Shown piece after piece: positions 59,001 through 64,000 of a stretch of DNA of 64,000 bases (positions are counted from its first letter, which is position 1; the number at the start of each line of letters is the position of its first letter). Under the pieces are notes generated by a model, which was given only the letters and a program-made list of their open reading frames with translations, did no database searches and was not told the DNA's origin. This DNA comes from Photobacterium halotolerans DSM 18316 (GTDB lineage: Bacteria > Pseudomonadota > Gammaproteobacteria > Enterobacterales > Vibrionaceae). The stretch lies in the NCBI RefSeq assembly GCF_000425165.1, contig NZ_KE384319.1, positions 186,001 through 250,000 of the forward strand, given 5' to 3'. A program made the position numbers and the translations under genes.

Positions 59001-62000
59001 CATTGCCAGACTTCGCTCAGCGCAGACAGCCACCCTGCTGTCTGGCCCGACGCCAAGTGCTATCAGGGTGTGTGCCAGTTGGTTTGCTTTCGCATTGAGC
59101 TGGACATAGCTCAATGCCTGACCGTCAGAAACCTGATCTTCACAGACCTGATCGTCAAAAACCAAGGCAACGGCATCTGGTGTGCGTGCCACCTGCGCTT
59201 CGAACAAGGTATGCAGGCATACGGACTGAGGATAATCCCTGGCAGTGCTATTCCAGCCATTAACGAGCATGGCATACTCATTGTCCGGCACAACCGGCAA
59301 CTCACAAACCGGCAGATCCGGCGTATAAGCCAGCGCATTGGTCAATGCACTCAGCGCCTGCTGCATATAGCCACATACCCGCTCAGCGTCTATCGGCGCA
59401 ATAACCTGAGCCGTCACAGACAGCCTGTCCATACCGTCATCCACCGACAGCATAAAGGGGTAATTGGTTCTTTCTTCTGCAGAAATCAGGCTCACCCCTT
59501 CAGGCAGAGGCAGGTTGTCACCTTCGTTGTGACGATAATTGAGCAATGCACTGAATAAGGGTGTTCCTGCCGGTAGACCACTGCAACGCTGCGCCAGCGC
59601 CAGTGGGGCATGCTCATGGGCCAGCAAAGCACTCAGGCTTTGATGAGTCTGGCGAACAGCGTCTTCTGTACCGCGGTTATCCATTTCCAGCCGCACTGGC
59701 AAGGTGTTGATAAAGAGGCCCAATGCACTTTCAGCCCCTTCACCGGACTGCATACGCCCCAGCAACACAGTGCCGAAAACCACACTGTCCTGACCGCTGG
59801 TTCTCGCCAGTACCTGTCCCCACGCAAGATGACAAAGGCTGGCAAGGCTCACTCCCAGTCGTTTTGCATGTACCCGCAACGCCTGATTCAATTCAGCAGG
59901 CAGCGTCAGGCTTGCTTCATTGGTTTGCAACCCATCACCGTAAACATTACTCAGACCAAAAGGCAGCACAGGTTCAGACATATCGGCCAGCATGCGACGG
60001 AAAAACGATTCATGCTCGCTGTCACTGACGCCCAGCCGGGCTTGTGCCACCGCATTGCGAAAAGGTTGTGCCGGTTTCAGTGCCGTTTGGTTACCAGCCA
60101 TAATTTGGCTGACCTCTTCAACCATCAAGGCCAGCGTCGTATGATCACCAATAAGATGATGCCATTGCTGTAACGCGCACCAGCTGCCGTCCTGCTGTTG
60201 CGCAATCACAACATGCAGTAACGGCGCCTGCGTCAGATCCAGCCGGGTATGACGGGGATCATAACGTGATGCCAATTGCTGGCTGATCTGCCCCTGGGTC
60301 GGGTCCAGCAACAGCTCTGTGACATTGAAAGTAGCCTGTCGCCACACGACTTGTACCGGAGAGGCCGTACCAGATGCCACAAAAGCAGTGCGCAGAATGT
60401 CATGGCGGGTGATAACCTGCTGCATGGCAGCCAGCCAATTATCCAGACGTGACCGGGTGTCAAACTCTAAGGTAGCGGACAGCAGGTAGGGATCGCCTTT
60501 TTCTGCTAACTGATGGTGAAAATAGATCCCCTCCTGTAACGGAGAAAGTGCATAGATATCCTGCACATTGCCGACACCGCCCGGCACACTGTTAATAATC
60601 GCAGCAATCTCTTCCTGAGCAAGATCAGCAAGCGGCAGCATGGCTGGGGTGATCGTTTTACTGTCAGCCCGAATCCTGTTTTCAGGTACAGTCACATCAG
60701 CCTGGGGAACCAGCGTCTGTGCCAGTACCGACAGCGTAGGGGCAGAAAACAATGCCTGCAAATCTGTCGTCAAACCGGCCTTACGCAGTTGAGCCAGCAA
60801 TTTGACCACAAGCAAAGAGTGGCCACCCAGTTCAAAAAAGTTATCATCGCGGCCGACACGTTCAACACCCAGCAGTTCCTGCCAGATACGCGCCAGTAAC
60901 AATTCTGTTTCCCCCTCGGGAGTAACGTAAATCGTTCGTCCGGCTTCCGTCAAATCCGGCGCAGGCAGAGCGCGGCGGTCCAGTTTGCCGTTCGGCGACA
61001 AAGGCAAAGCTTTCAGGCAGACAAACACAGTGGGAATCATATAGTCAGGCAGACGTCCCGCCAGAAACGCTGGCACCTCATTCTTCAACTCTCCCCACCC
61101 GGACTCCTCTGCTGATACCAGCCAGGCAACCAGCCGTTTCTCTCCTGTGCTGTCTGCCAGTGCATCGACAACCGCATCACACACAAGAGGATGCAACACC
61201 AACTGCGCTTCAATTTCGCCGGGCTCGATCCGGAAGCCTCGTATTTTCACCTGATGATCACTCCGGCCCAGGTATTCAAGGCTGCCATCAGGCAAGTACC
61301 TGGCCCTGTCACCAGTCCGGTACATTCGCCCTCCCGGCTTGAAAGGATCATCGAGAAATCGCTCAGCTGTAAGTTCAGGCTGATTCAGGTAACCGCGGGC
61401 AACCTGTTCACCACCAAGATACAATTCGCCAATCGCCCCCAGAGGCACTGGTTGTCCCAGTTCATCCAGCAAATATGCACGCGTATTAGCGATCGGGCGG
61501 CCAATCGATGGTACTGCAGCACCTGTGTGCGGATTTCCCGATGTGGCGACAACTGTAGTTTCTGTCGGGCCGTAGTTATTCAGTAATGTCAGGTCTTGCG
61601 GGATGTCCAGCGGCCAGCGGCGAATACTGTCGCCACCGATCAGCAAAGTTCTCAGTGTCACAGGAAGATGACCGCCTGCAAGGGCGACTTCAGCCAGAGG
61701 CGTCACCATGAAAGATATCTGTGCGTCACTGTTACCCCACCAGCGCAACAGCGCATCGCTATCACCGGATACCTCTCTTGGCGGCATCAGCACTGTGGCA
61801 CCCAATGCCAGAGCCGGCCATATTTCCCACACACAGGCATCAAAACCCAGACCCGCCATACAGGTAGTGCGCTCTCCGGCTTTCAGTTCTGTCGCTTTGG
61901 CATGCCAGTGAATCAGATTGAGCAACTGGCCGTGTTCGACCATCACCCCTTTGGGCTTACCCGTTGACCCAGAGGTGTATACCACATAGACCAATTGATG

Positions 62001-64000
62001 GGGCTGGACTTGCCTCGCCAGGTTTTCAGATGAAATCGTCGCAGGTAAACCGGCTTCCAGCTCCAGCACAGGAACATGATGGGCACTTAACGCCGAACGG
62101 CCGACAGCATCGGCGAGCAACAACACAGGACGGCAATCATTCAGAATGTACTCCAGCCGCTCACCAGGATAACTGGGATCTAATGGAACATACGCCCCTC
62201 CGGCTTTGAGTACTGCCAGCATGGCCACTATCAGTTCCGGACTGCGAGAGGCACAGATTGCGACCCGGGTTTCCGCCCCCACACCATAAACCAGCAGTTC
62301 ATGCGCGAGGCGGTTTGCCCGCGCGTTGATCTCGGCATAACTGAATTCGGTATTTCCGCAACACAGTGCAATGGCATCAGGCGTTTTCTCTGCCTGCTCT
62401 TCAAACATGGCATGCACGCAACTCACCGGCGGGAAATCAGTTGCTGTTGCATTCATCTCCTCCAGCAAGTAATAACGTTCGTTCGCATTCAGCAAACTCA
62501 GCTCACCTACTGGGGTATCAGGTTCATTACGTGCTCGTTCAAGGACAAAAAGCAGGTGTGTACTGAGCCTGTCCACCTGCTCATTGCCAAGTACAGCCTC
62601 GTCATACAGCCAACGGAATCTGTGCCCGGTTTTATCGATTTGCAGCAGTACGCCGACCTCAATCGGGCAGTCAGTAGCCGCAGAAAGCTCAGAAAGTAAT
62701 TCGACCGCCAGTGGCCAGCGGGCAGCAGACGTCAGTAAAGCATGGAGCTCAGGATGGAAAGGCAGATGCGCCAGCACACGGTCATATTCCGTTTTCAATA
62801 ATTGCCGGGCAGCTGAAAAGTGCTGTGTCATATCCAGAGAAACGTGCATCGGTAACACAGCATCGGCTAACAGACTGTTTACCTGCCTCTGTAACCAGCC
62901 AATCTGGAAATCAGTTTGATCGCCCATTCGGGCCAGATAAACAGCAACAGCGCTCAGAAAAGTCGGCAGATCGGTCTCTGATGACTGCCAGGCCGTCGCT
63001 TGCCAGCTTGTCACTGACGGAGCGAGTTGACAGGCCGGAAATGCCGATGGCATGGGTTGCTCCAGACGGGACTGCCAAAAAGAAACAAAACCTTTCCCTT
63101 CGGCAAACAGCCCGGTCAGGCAAACAGCCTGCTCTTCGCTCAGTACAGGCAGACGCTGCCCCGGCTCCAGCTTGCACTGCTGCGCCAGTTGTTTCCCTGA
63201 CAGCATTTTGCCGGATGCGTTAAACCAGCCACCAATGCGAACGATTCCCCGGGCTGTCGCAATGTTCCATCCCTGATCGTCAATATGCAGTATCGTGCCC
63301 GGTAATGCCGTGGTCTGGCCTTCGCACAGGTCCACAGTGTCGATACCGATCAAACCGTCCTTGAGTGCCAGTTTAACCGGACAAGCTTGCGAAGGATGAC
63401 CGATGGCATACGAGAGCCGCTCCAATGCCTCAGCGGATTGTTCCCAGCACAGCACCCCACCCGCAACAGGCTGAAGGCGGGATACATAAAAATTATCCTG
63501 CAAATCCGCCGCATCCGCTTTAGCAGCGAGGCGCACGACATCTTCAAGCTGGCTGTCAGGTTTATGGCAAAGTGACTGAAGAATGAACTGAAAGCGGCGC
63601 TGCAGGTTGTCAAGCTGCGCCAGAGAATGGATATGCGGCGCATCAACAAACATGACATCCAGTTCCTGGGCCTGTCTGTCTTCAAAAAACAGAATCTGCA
63701 TATCGCTGACCGAGATATTCCCGCCATAATGCCAGCGCGTTTTACATTGCCAAAAGCTATCACCGTTATCAAAAGTGACGATATTAATCGCAGGGCCAAA
63801 CCATGACGCATCGGCGGCGTTTCTGTCCCGCCGGATATCCTCGCCCCGGTAGAGTTGGCGCCGAACCGTTTTCCCCATCTCTGCCGTTACCTGCCGGGCC
63901 AGATTCTCAAGCGTATCATCCGAGGTTAAGCGCAAGATCAGCGGAACCACATTGGCGGTCATACCTATGCCATTTCTCTCCCGGGTTCCCGCTACCGGCA
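47028..64000 (-). CDS. multimodular nonribosomal peptide synthetase, 3' part (open at window edge)
   Basis: At least 5644 residues, counted here from the Met at 63962. The frame continues to the edge without a stop, and the codons before that Met (GIGMTANVVPLIL) look like the inside of a condensation (C) domain, so the gene starts further right. Domains: end of an EntF-like C domain (1-135); formyltransferase C-terminal-like segment (160-262); degenerate half C domain (270-485); A1 (515-1000), PCP1 Ser1049; dual E/C1 (HHQLAEKGD at 1149); A2, PCP2 Ser2135; C (HHLVSDGWS at 2323); A3, PCP3 Ser3193; C (HHIVSDGWS at 3379); A4, PCP4 Ser4243; dual E/C2 (HHLLNEQGD at 4342); A5, PCP5 Ser5306; thioesterase Ser5433 (GYSSGG), His about 5607. 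Specificity codes: A1 and A4 DAWFLGNVVK (Leu), A2 DVWHISLIDK (Ser), A3 DFWNIGMVHK (Thr), A5 DAMFIGATFK (Val/Ile-like). Confidence 0.95.
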   Translation of the reverse strand, partial: PVAGTRERNGIGMTANVVPLILRLTSDDTLENLARQVTAEMGKTVRRQLYRGEDIRRDRNAADASWFGPAINIVTFDNGDSFWQCKTRWHYGGNISVSDMQILFFEDRQAQELDVMFVDAPHIHSLAQLDNLQRRFQFILQSLCHKPDSQLEDVVRLAAKADAADLQDNFYVSRLQPVAGGVLCWEQSAEALERLSYAIGHPSQACPVKLALKDGLIGIDTVDLCEGQTTALPGTILHIDDQGWNIATARGIVRIGGWFNASGKMLSGKQLAQQCKLEPGQRLPVLSEEQAVCLTGLFAEGKGFVSFWQSRLEQPMPSAFPACQLAPSVTSWQATAWQSSETDLPTFLSAVAVYLARMGDQTDFQIGWLQRQVNSLLADAVLPMHVSLDMTQHFSAARQLLKTEYDRVLAHLPFHPELHALLTSAARWPLAVELLSELSAATDCPIEVGVLLQIDKTGHRFRWLYDEAVLGNEQVDRLSTHLLFVLERARNEPDTPVGELSLLNANERYYLLEEMNATATDFPPVSCVHAMFEEQAEKTPDAIALCCGNTEFSYAEINARANRLAHELLVYGVGAETRVAICASRSPELIVAMLAVLKAGGAYVPLDPSYPGERLEYILNDCRPVLLLADAVGRSALSAHHVPVLELEAGLPATISSENLARQVQPHQLVYVVYTSGSTGKPKGVMVEHGQLLNLIHWHAKATELKAGERTTCMAGLGFDACVWEIWPALALGATVLMPPREVSGDSDALLRWWGNSDAQISFMVTPLAEVALAGGHLPVTLRTLLIGGDSIRRWPLDIPQDLTLLNNYGPTETTVVATSGNPHTGAAVPSIGRPIANTRAYLLDELGQPVPLGAIGELYLGGEQVARGYLNQPELTAERFLDDPFKPGGRMYRTGDRARYLPDGSLEYLGRSDHQVKIRGFRIEPGEIEAQLVLHPLVCDAVVDALADSTGEKRLVAWLVSAEESGWGELKNEVPAFLAGRLPDYMIPTVFVCLKALPLSPNGKLDRRALPAPDLTEAGRTIYVTPEGETELLLARIWQELLGVERVGRDDNFFELGGHSLLVVKLLAQLRKAGLTTDLQALFSAPTLSVLAQTLVPQADVTVPENRIRADSKTITPAMLPLADLAQEEIAAIINSVPGGVGNVQDIYALSPLQEGIYFHHQLAEKGDPYLLSATLEFDTRSRLDNWLAAMQQVITRHDILRTAFVASGTASPVQVVWRQATFNVTELLLDPTQGQISQQLASRYDPRHTRLDLTQAPLLHVVIAQQQDGSWCALQQWHHLIGDHTTLALMVEEVSQIMAGNQTALKPAQPFRNAVAQARLGVSDSEHESFFRRMLADMSEPVLPFGLSNVYGDGLQTNEASLTLPAELNQALRVHAKRLGVSLASLCHLAWGQVLARTSGQDSVVFGTVLLGRMQSGEGAESALGLFINTLPVRLEMDNRGTEDAVRQTHQSLSALLAHEHAPLALAQRCSGLPAGTPLFSALLNYRHNEGDNLPLPEGVSLISAEERTNYPFMLSVDDGMDRLSVTAQVIAPIDAERVCGYMQQALSALTNALAYTPDLPVCELPVVPDNEYAMLVNGWNSTARDYPQSVCLHTLFEAQVARTPDAVALVFDDQVCEDQVSDGQALSYVQLNAKANQLAHTLIALGVGPDSRVAVCAERSLAMVIGLLGILKAGGAYVPLDPAYPGERLQYILQDAASVLLLTDEAGRNALGKHAIPELSLNGNLPSDVSCENPAPRSQPDNLAYVIYTSGSTGKPKGAMNEHRGIVNRLIWMQEAYGLTAEDTVLQKTPFGFDVSVWEFFWPLMYGARLVMARPEGHKDPDYLSRTISRYEVTTLHFVPSMLQSFLACSGAAERCQPVTRVICSGEALPASLVKACYRQLPHVQLHNLYGPTEAAIDVTAWHCSRETDLVTVPIGRPVANTRIYLLDKYGQPVPLGAVGEMYIGGIQVARGYLNRPELNAERFLSDPFNAEHGGRMYRTGDLARYLPDGNIEYLGRNDQQVKIRGFRIECGEIEAVLLTHPQVHDVVVDARSDRHGDKRLIAWFVAGDDCKPDEAGLRDYLTGLLPDYMVPVAFIPIDAIPLSPNGKLERRALPEPQAQSQSRAVYTPPENETEQQLATLWEALLGVERVGRDDNFFALGGHSLLAVRLANRMQQLGQPLALSALFANPVLHQLARQLTTDNTDVLPPIEPAARGERLPLSFAQQRLWFLTQLDGMSEIYHMPLAVRLRGSLDIPCWQRSLDTIYARHEALRTVFTSHDGQPSAQILSATELPLTVHDLRQLSDTDKADAQALQIAASEAARPFDLMNGPLLRVGLIRLSDDEQIFTFTCHHLVSDGWSNGILLRELAALYQAFTQGEPNPLRPLPVQYADYASWQRQWLTPERLSSQADYWQQQLNDAPVLLTLPTDRPRPAVQSFAGDQVAIRLEGELAQALRQFSQRNGATLFMTVLAAWGIVLSRLSGQQDVVIGTPDANRRQLDTEPMMGFFVSTLALRLDLSGDIECPALLQQVRETLLSAQENGDLPFEQVVEQVNPPRQRAYTPLFQVMLAWQENAGYDIRLPGLDAEPLAPGYAAAKYDLTLDLTDHGQEVTGALYFATALFDRATAERYVAYLRQVLIAMAKGVSEPVNRINLLPDTERQWLLDGSNQSENQITEQCCLHHRFEAIAAKTPDAIALVSGDQHLSYQSLNQQANQLAHELIARGVGPDTLVALCTERGIGTVVAILAILKAGGAYVPLDPAYSDERLQYIVQDADPVLLLADEAGRSALGEQAIPLLSLDKPLAGDSRDPQVAGLSPASLAYVIYTSGSTGQPKGVMVEHRQVDRLFTATDADFGFNAEDVWCLFHSFAFDFSVWEIWGALRHGGRLVMVPQATARSAKDFYRLVCQSGVTVLNQTPSAFKAFIQAQDDTPHQLRYIIFGGEMLNPADLAPWYDRHSADAPLLVNMYGITETTVHVTYRVMSPSDIHASGSPIGHRLSDLRLYLLDSHGQPVPYGAIGELYVGGDGVARGYLNRPALNAERFLDDPFHDGGRLYRSGDLARYLSNGELEYLGRNDQQVKIRGFRIECGEVEAALLAHPKVANVAVDAWQAADGDKRLVAWVVPKGQTDRETLAAQWRQFLSNRLPDYMVPAAFVCLDEMPLTTNGKLDKRALPAPEKLAGNREVYEPPKGEKECLLAALWASLLGVESVGRNDNFFDLGGHSLLAVQLANRIEQAGWTLSLPSLFSTPVLHVLAEQLQGEGDIRQRPVMPVSRQEPVPLSFAQQRLWFLSQIEGTSETYHIPLALVLTGALDKTAFSQSLDALYSRHESLRSMVATEGDQPQVRFLPEQAMPQSWHDLRAESEADARRRAMDEARREMAAPFDLNNGPLVRAHVWQITDNHTLFLLVCHHIVSDGWSTKILLKELGELYQAFSHNRENPLPPLRLQYADYAHWQRESLSQDQLDRQTQFWRDSLGDAPTQLTLPTDKPRPPVQSFAGAEVPLEIDEALTQSLRHLSKQHGTSLFMTVLAAWGVVLSRLSGQQQVVVGMPDANRGRLEVESVVGFFVSTLALHIDLRDDPSLDTLLTRIRQAVLAARENSDLPFEQVVEALNPPRQLDRTPLFQVMLSWQDGTVRDIRLPGLEVAEAGLGYDIAKFDLTLALEESGEQITGVLNFATALFEAGTAQRIGDYLLAVLTAMAADVSQPVSQVDILSDNERKLLLDGLNQTERVYRGAASVHQLIEEQASRSPQAVALVCGDEVLSYGQLDNRANRLAHGLIVRGVGTETRVAVCAARKPDMIVALLAVLKAGGAYVPLDPDYPAERLHYILTDSAPVLLLADSAGRQSLGDVQVPVLALDEPLATPVSVGAPDTVVCPEHLAYVVYTSGSTGRPKGVMVEHAQLLNLIGWHAEATGLQAREKSTCMAGLGFDACVWEIWPALSLGARLLMPPLQVKGDSDALLHWWQNSGAQVSFMVTPLAEAALAGGTVPQSLRQLLIGGDSVRRWPLDVPAGLTVVNNYGPTETTVVATSAPLDLNAPVPSIGRPVSNTRVYLLDDYGKPVPKGSVGELYIGGVQVARGYLNQPVLTAERFLDDPFHPPGRMYRTGDLVRYLADGSLEFLGRNDHQVKIRGFRIELGEIETQLGAYPALKDAVVDAPAGTSGDKRLIAWVVPEVAVETDNDRSALTEQLRRFLSARLPEHMIPSAFVYMTALPVSPNGKLDRRALPLPGSEAGRAYAAPQGETEILLAKIWATILEREYIGRNDNFFELGGHSLLVVKLMAELRRQGLAADVKTLFSAPTLASLAAALGSQQEIRIPENRITVGITSITPELVPLANLNQQDIEQIVATVPGGVGNVQDIYGLSPLQEGIYFHHLLNEQGDTYLLSALLRFDSRQRLDNWLSAMQQVVDRHDILRSAFLSHGLSESVQVVWRHAALPVSDVALNPADGPVAEQLLARFDSRCSRLDLTKAPLLNMVVSQDEDGRWLMLQQWHHLIGDHSTSALIESEIATILAGRSSELTAAPPYRNVIAQSRLGMSQTQHEVYFRQMLVDIEEPVLPFGLNDVRGDGKRVVTSQLPVPGDLNRTLREQARKLGVSLASLCHLAWAQVLSRVTGRDTVVFGTVLLGRMQAGEGAEQAMGLFINTLPLRLDINDKDVVSAVQQAHQNLSGLLEHEHAPLALAQRCSGLPAGAPLFSALLNYRHNQGDELILPAGIELLSAEERTNYPFVMSVEDGGDSLGLTAQISQPVEAVRVCEYMLQALISLSHALDTTPDLPVNTLDIVTDAEYRLQLETWNQTTTAYPADCCVHTVFEQQVRANPDAIAVTDGPRSVSYAELNTQANQLAHVLIERGLQTGDPVAVRLGRSLDLVVAQLAVLKAGAVYVPIDPKLPESRQAWIIRDCGACIMIAEQPGDDALSYVLADERSQRTDNPERPRSSTATAYIMYTSGSTGQPKGVMTPHQGVSRLVINNGYADFNETDIVAFAANPAFDASTMEVWSALLNGGQLVVISPQTVLDAKAFAEVLQRQQITALFLTTALFNQYVHTLGSTLSQLRYLICGGEKEDPAAFATLLQYQGPVKLIHAYGPTETTTFATAAHIEHFDDRDRLPIGKPIGNTRAYVLDARGRVVPRGAVGELYIGGVGVALGYLNRPEMSAERFLPDPFNAGANMYRTGDLVRYLPDGSLEYQGRNDRQMKIRGFRIEMGEIEQYLRAHAAVRDVVVDLYPLGDGQHLVAWLTLNDGASAPDTQALRRYLAESLPAYMLPAAYIWLEHLPLTPNGKVDRRALPAPQGQAVADADYVPPQGDTEIMLAQLWQDLLGIEQVGRYDHFFELGGHSLLAVRQVSMAQPLGLSLSVQAIFDHPVLADLADQLDNQFGERRPRSALPARRSGIRSPLFFLPTGFGDHSYVYEIAKVINPDHPVYAVPWPDRAQPLPETMAGMAAASIALIRQVQPRGPYHLFGYSSGGILAYQVALQLQREGEEVALLGLLDTMRPQQAMSSVTALFLSWLEVEHADLDLALLAQLREMPLQAALRTLKERGISTQMDDHQAELLLWNQRYHYATLVGATTISPSELTVHLFKAKEEMPPMRSDDLIRYWEAIKPQGFNRTDNSALGWEHYLPAHSLVVKKVDGDHVTMMADAENRRRLGECIDALLQEISVDALVDRATDTENTR
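47613..47620 (-). other. KOPS-like octamer
   Basis: CCCTTCCC, i.e. GGGAAGGG on the minus strand, pointing towards dif; inside the thioesterase region of the NRPS gene. Confidence 0.4.

Noticed and set aside
1-64000. CRISPR arrays, tRNA, rRNA
   Set aside because: No regularly spaced repeats and no tRNA-like or rRNA-like sequences were noticed on reading both strands.

Overview
The window comes from the replication-terminus region of the main chromosome of a Vibrionaceae bacterium (Vibrio/Photobacterium/Grimontia-like; genus not resolved). The gene content and order are those I know from Vibrio chromosome 1: uup, DUF3466, rmf, fabA, a LonB-like protease, matP, DUF3634, then a FIST/hybrid-kinase pair, ccoNOQP, ccoHIS, fnr, uspE, ttcA, potABC with two potD genes, and cobB. 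FabA and FNR match their E. coli counterparts down to residue numbering. Terminus identity is shown directly in the DNA: a 28-bp dif (XerC/XerD) site at 7863-7890, the matP gene at 5381-5833, seven perfect matches to the MatP-binding matS consensus in the first 28 kb, and five KOPS-type octamers to the right of dif, all on the minus strand (pointing towards dif).

Layout. 1-6.2 kb: core genes (3' end of uup; a GlyGly-CTERM surface protein; rmf; fabA with a FabR-like operator; LonB-like protease; matP; DUF3634). 6.2-7.8 kb: decayed DNA beside dif, with a response regulator broken by a stop codon and a frameshifted ISNCY-type transposase remnant. 8.1-11.4 kb: a NosP-like FIST sensor gene, frameshifted in a short CT repeat, overlapping a GAF/PAS hybrid histidine kinase. 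11.5-23.2 kb: a degenerate SDR protein, the complete cbb3 oxidase operon with its assembly genes, then fnr, uspE and ttcA, a microaerobic respiration block. 23.7-28.7 kb: M32 carboxypeptidase, a RES/Xre toxin-antitoxin pair with a double palindromic operator, DUF2987, a Bax-like glucosaminidase lipoprotein and a membrane protein. 29-34.3 kb: spermidine/putrescine importer PotABC with two tandem PotD binding proteins. 34.3-47 kb: cobB, outer-membrane barrel, MltD-like transglycosylase, DUF3581, RsgA, BCCT transporter, Gfo/Idh oxidoreductase, an XRE regulator, a Cys-rich protein next to DUF411, a zinc-ribbon protein, DUF2786, and two very small ORFs with strong ribosome sites.

47.0-64.0 kb is one minus-strand NRPS gene, still open at the right edge of the window. 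It ends with five complete A-PCP units and a thioesterase. By hand-read specificity codes they load Leu, Ser, Thr, Leu and an aliphatic (Val/Ile-like) residue; two dual epimerisation/condensation domains predict D-Leu at both Leu positions. Upstream of the first complete A domain lies an unusual stretch: the end of an EntF-like condensation domain, a segment resembling the C-terminal barrel of methionyl-tRNA formyltransferase, and a second degenerate half condensation domain. This is the best candidate for an undescribed biosynthetic system here.

No tRNA, rRNA or CRISPR array was seen. All motif reads were by eye; no database search was possible.
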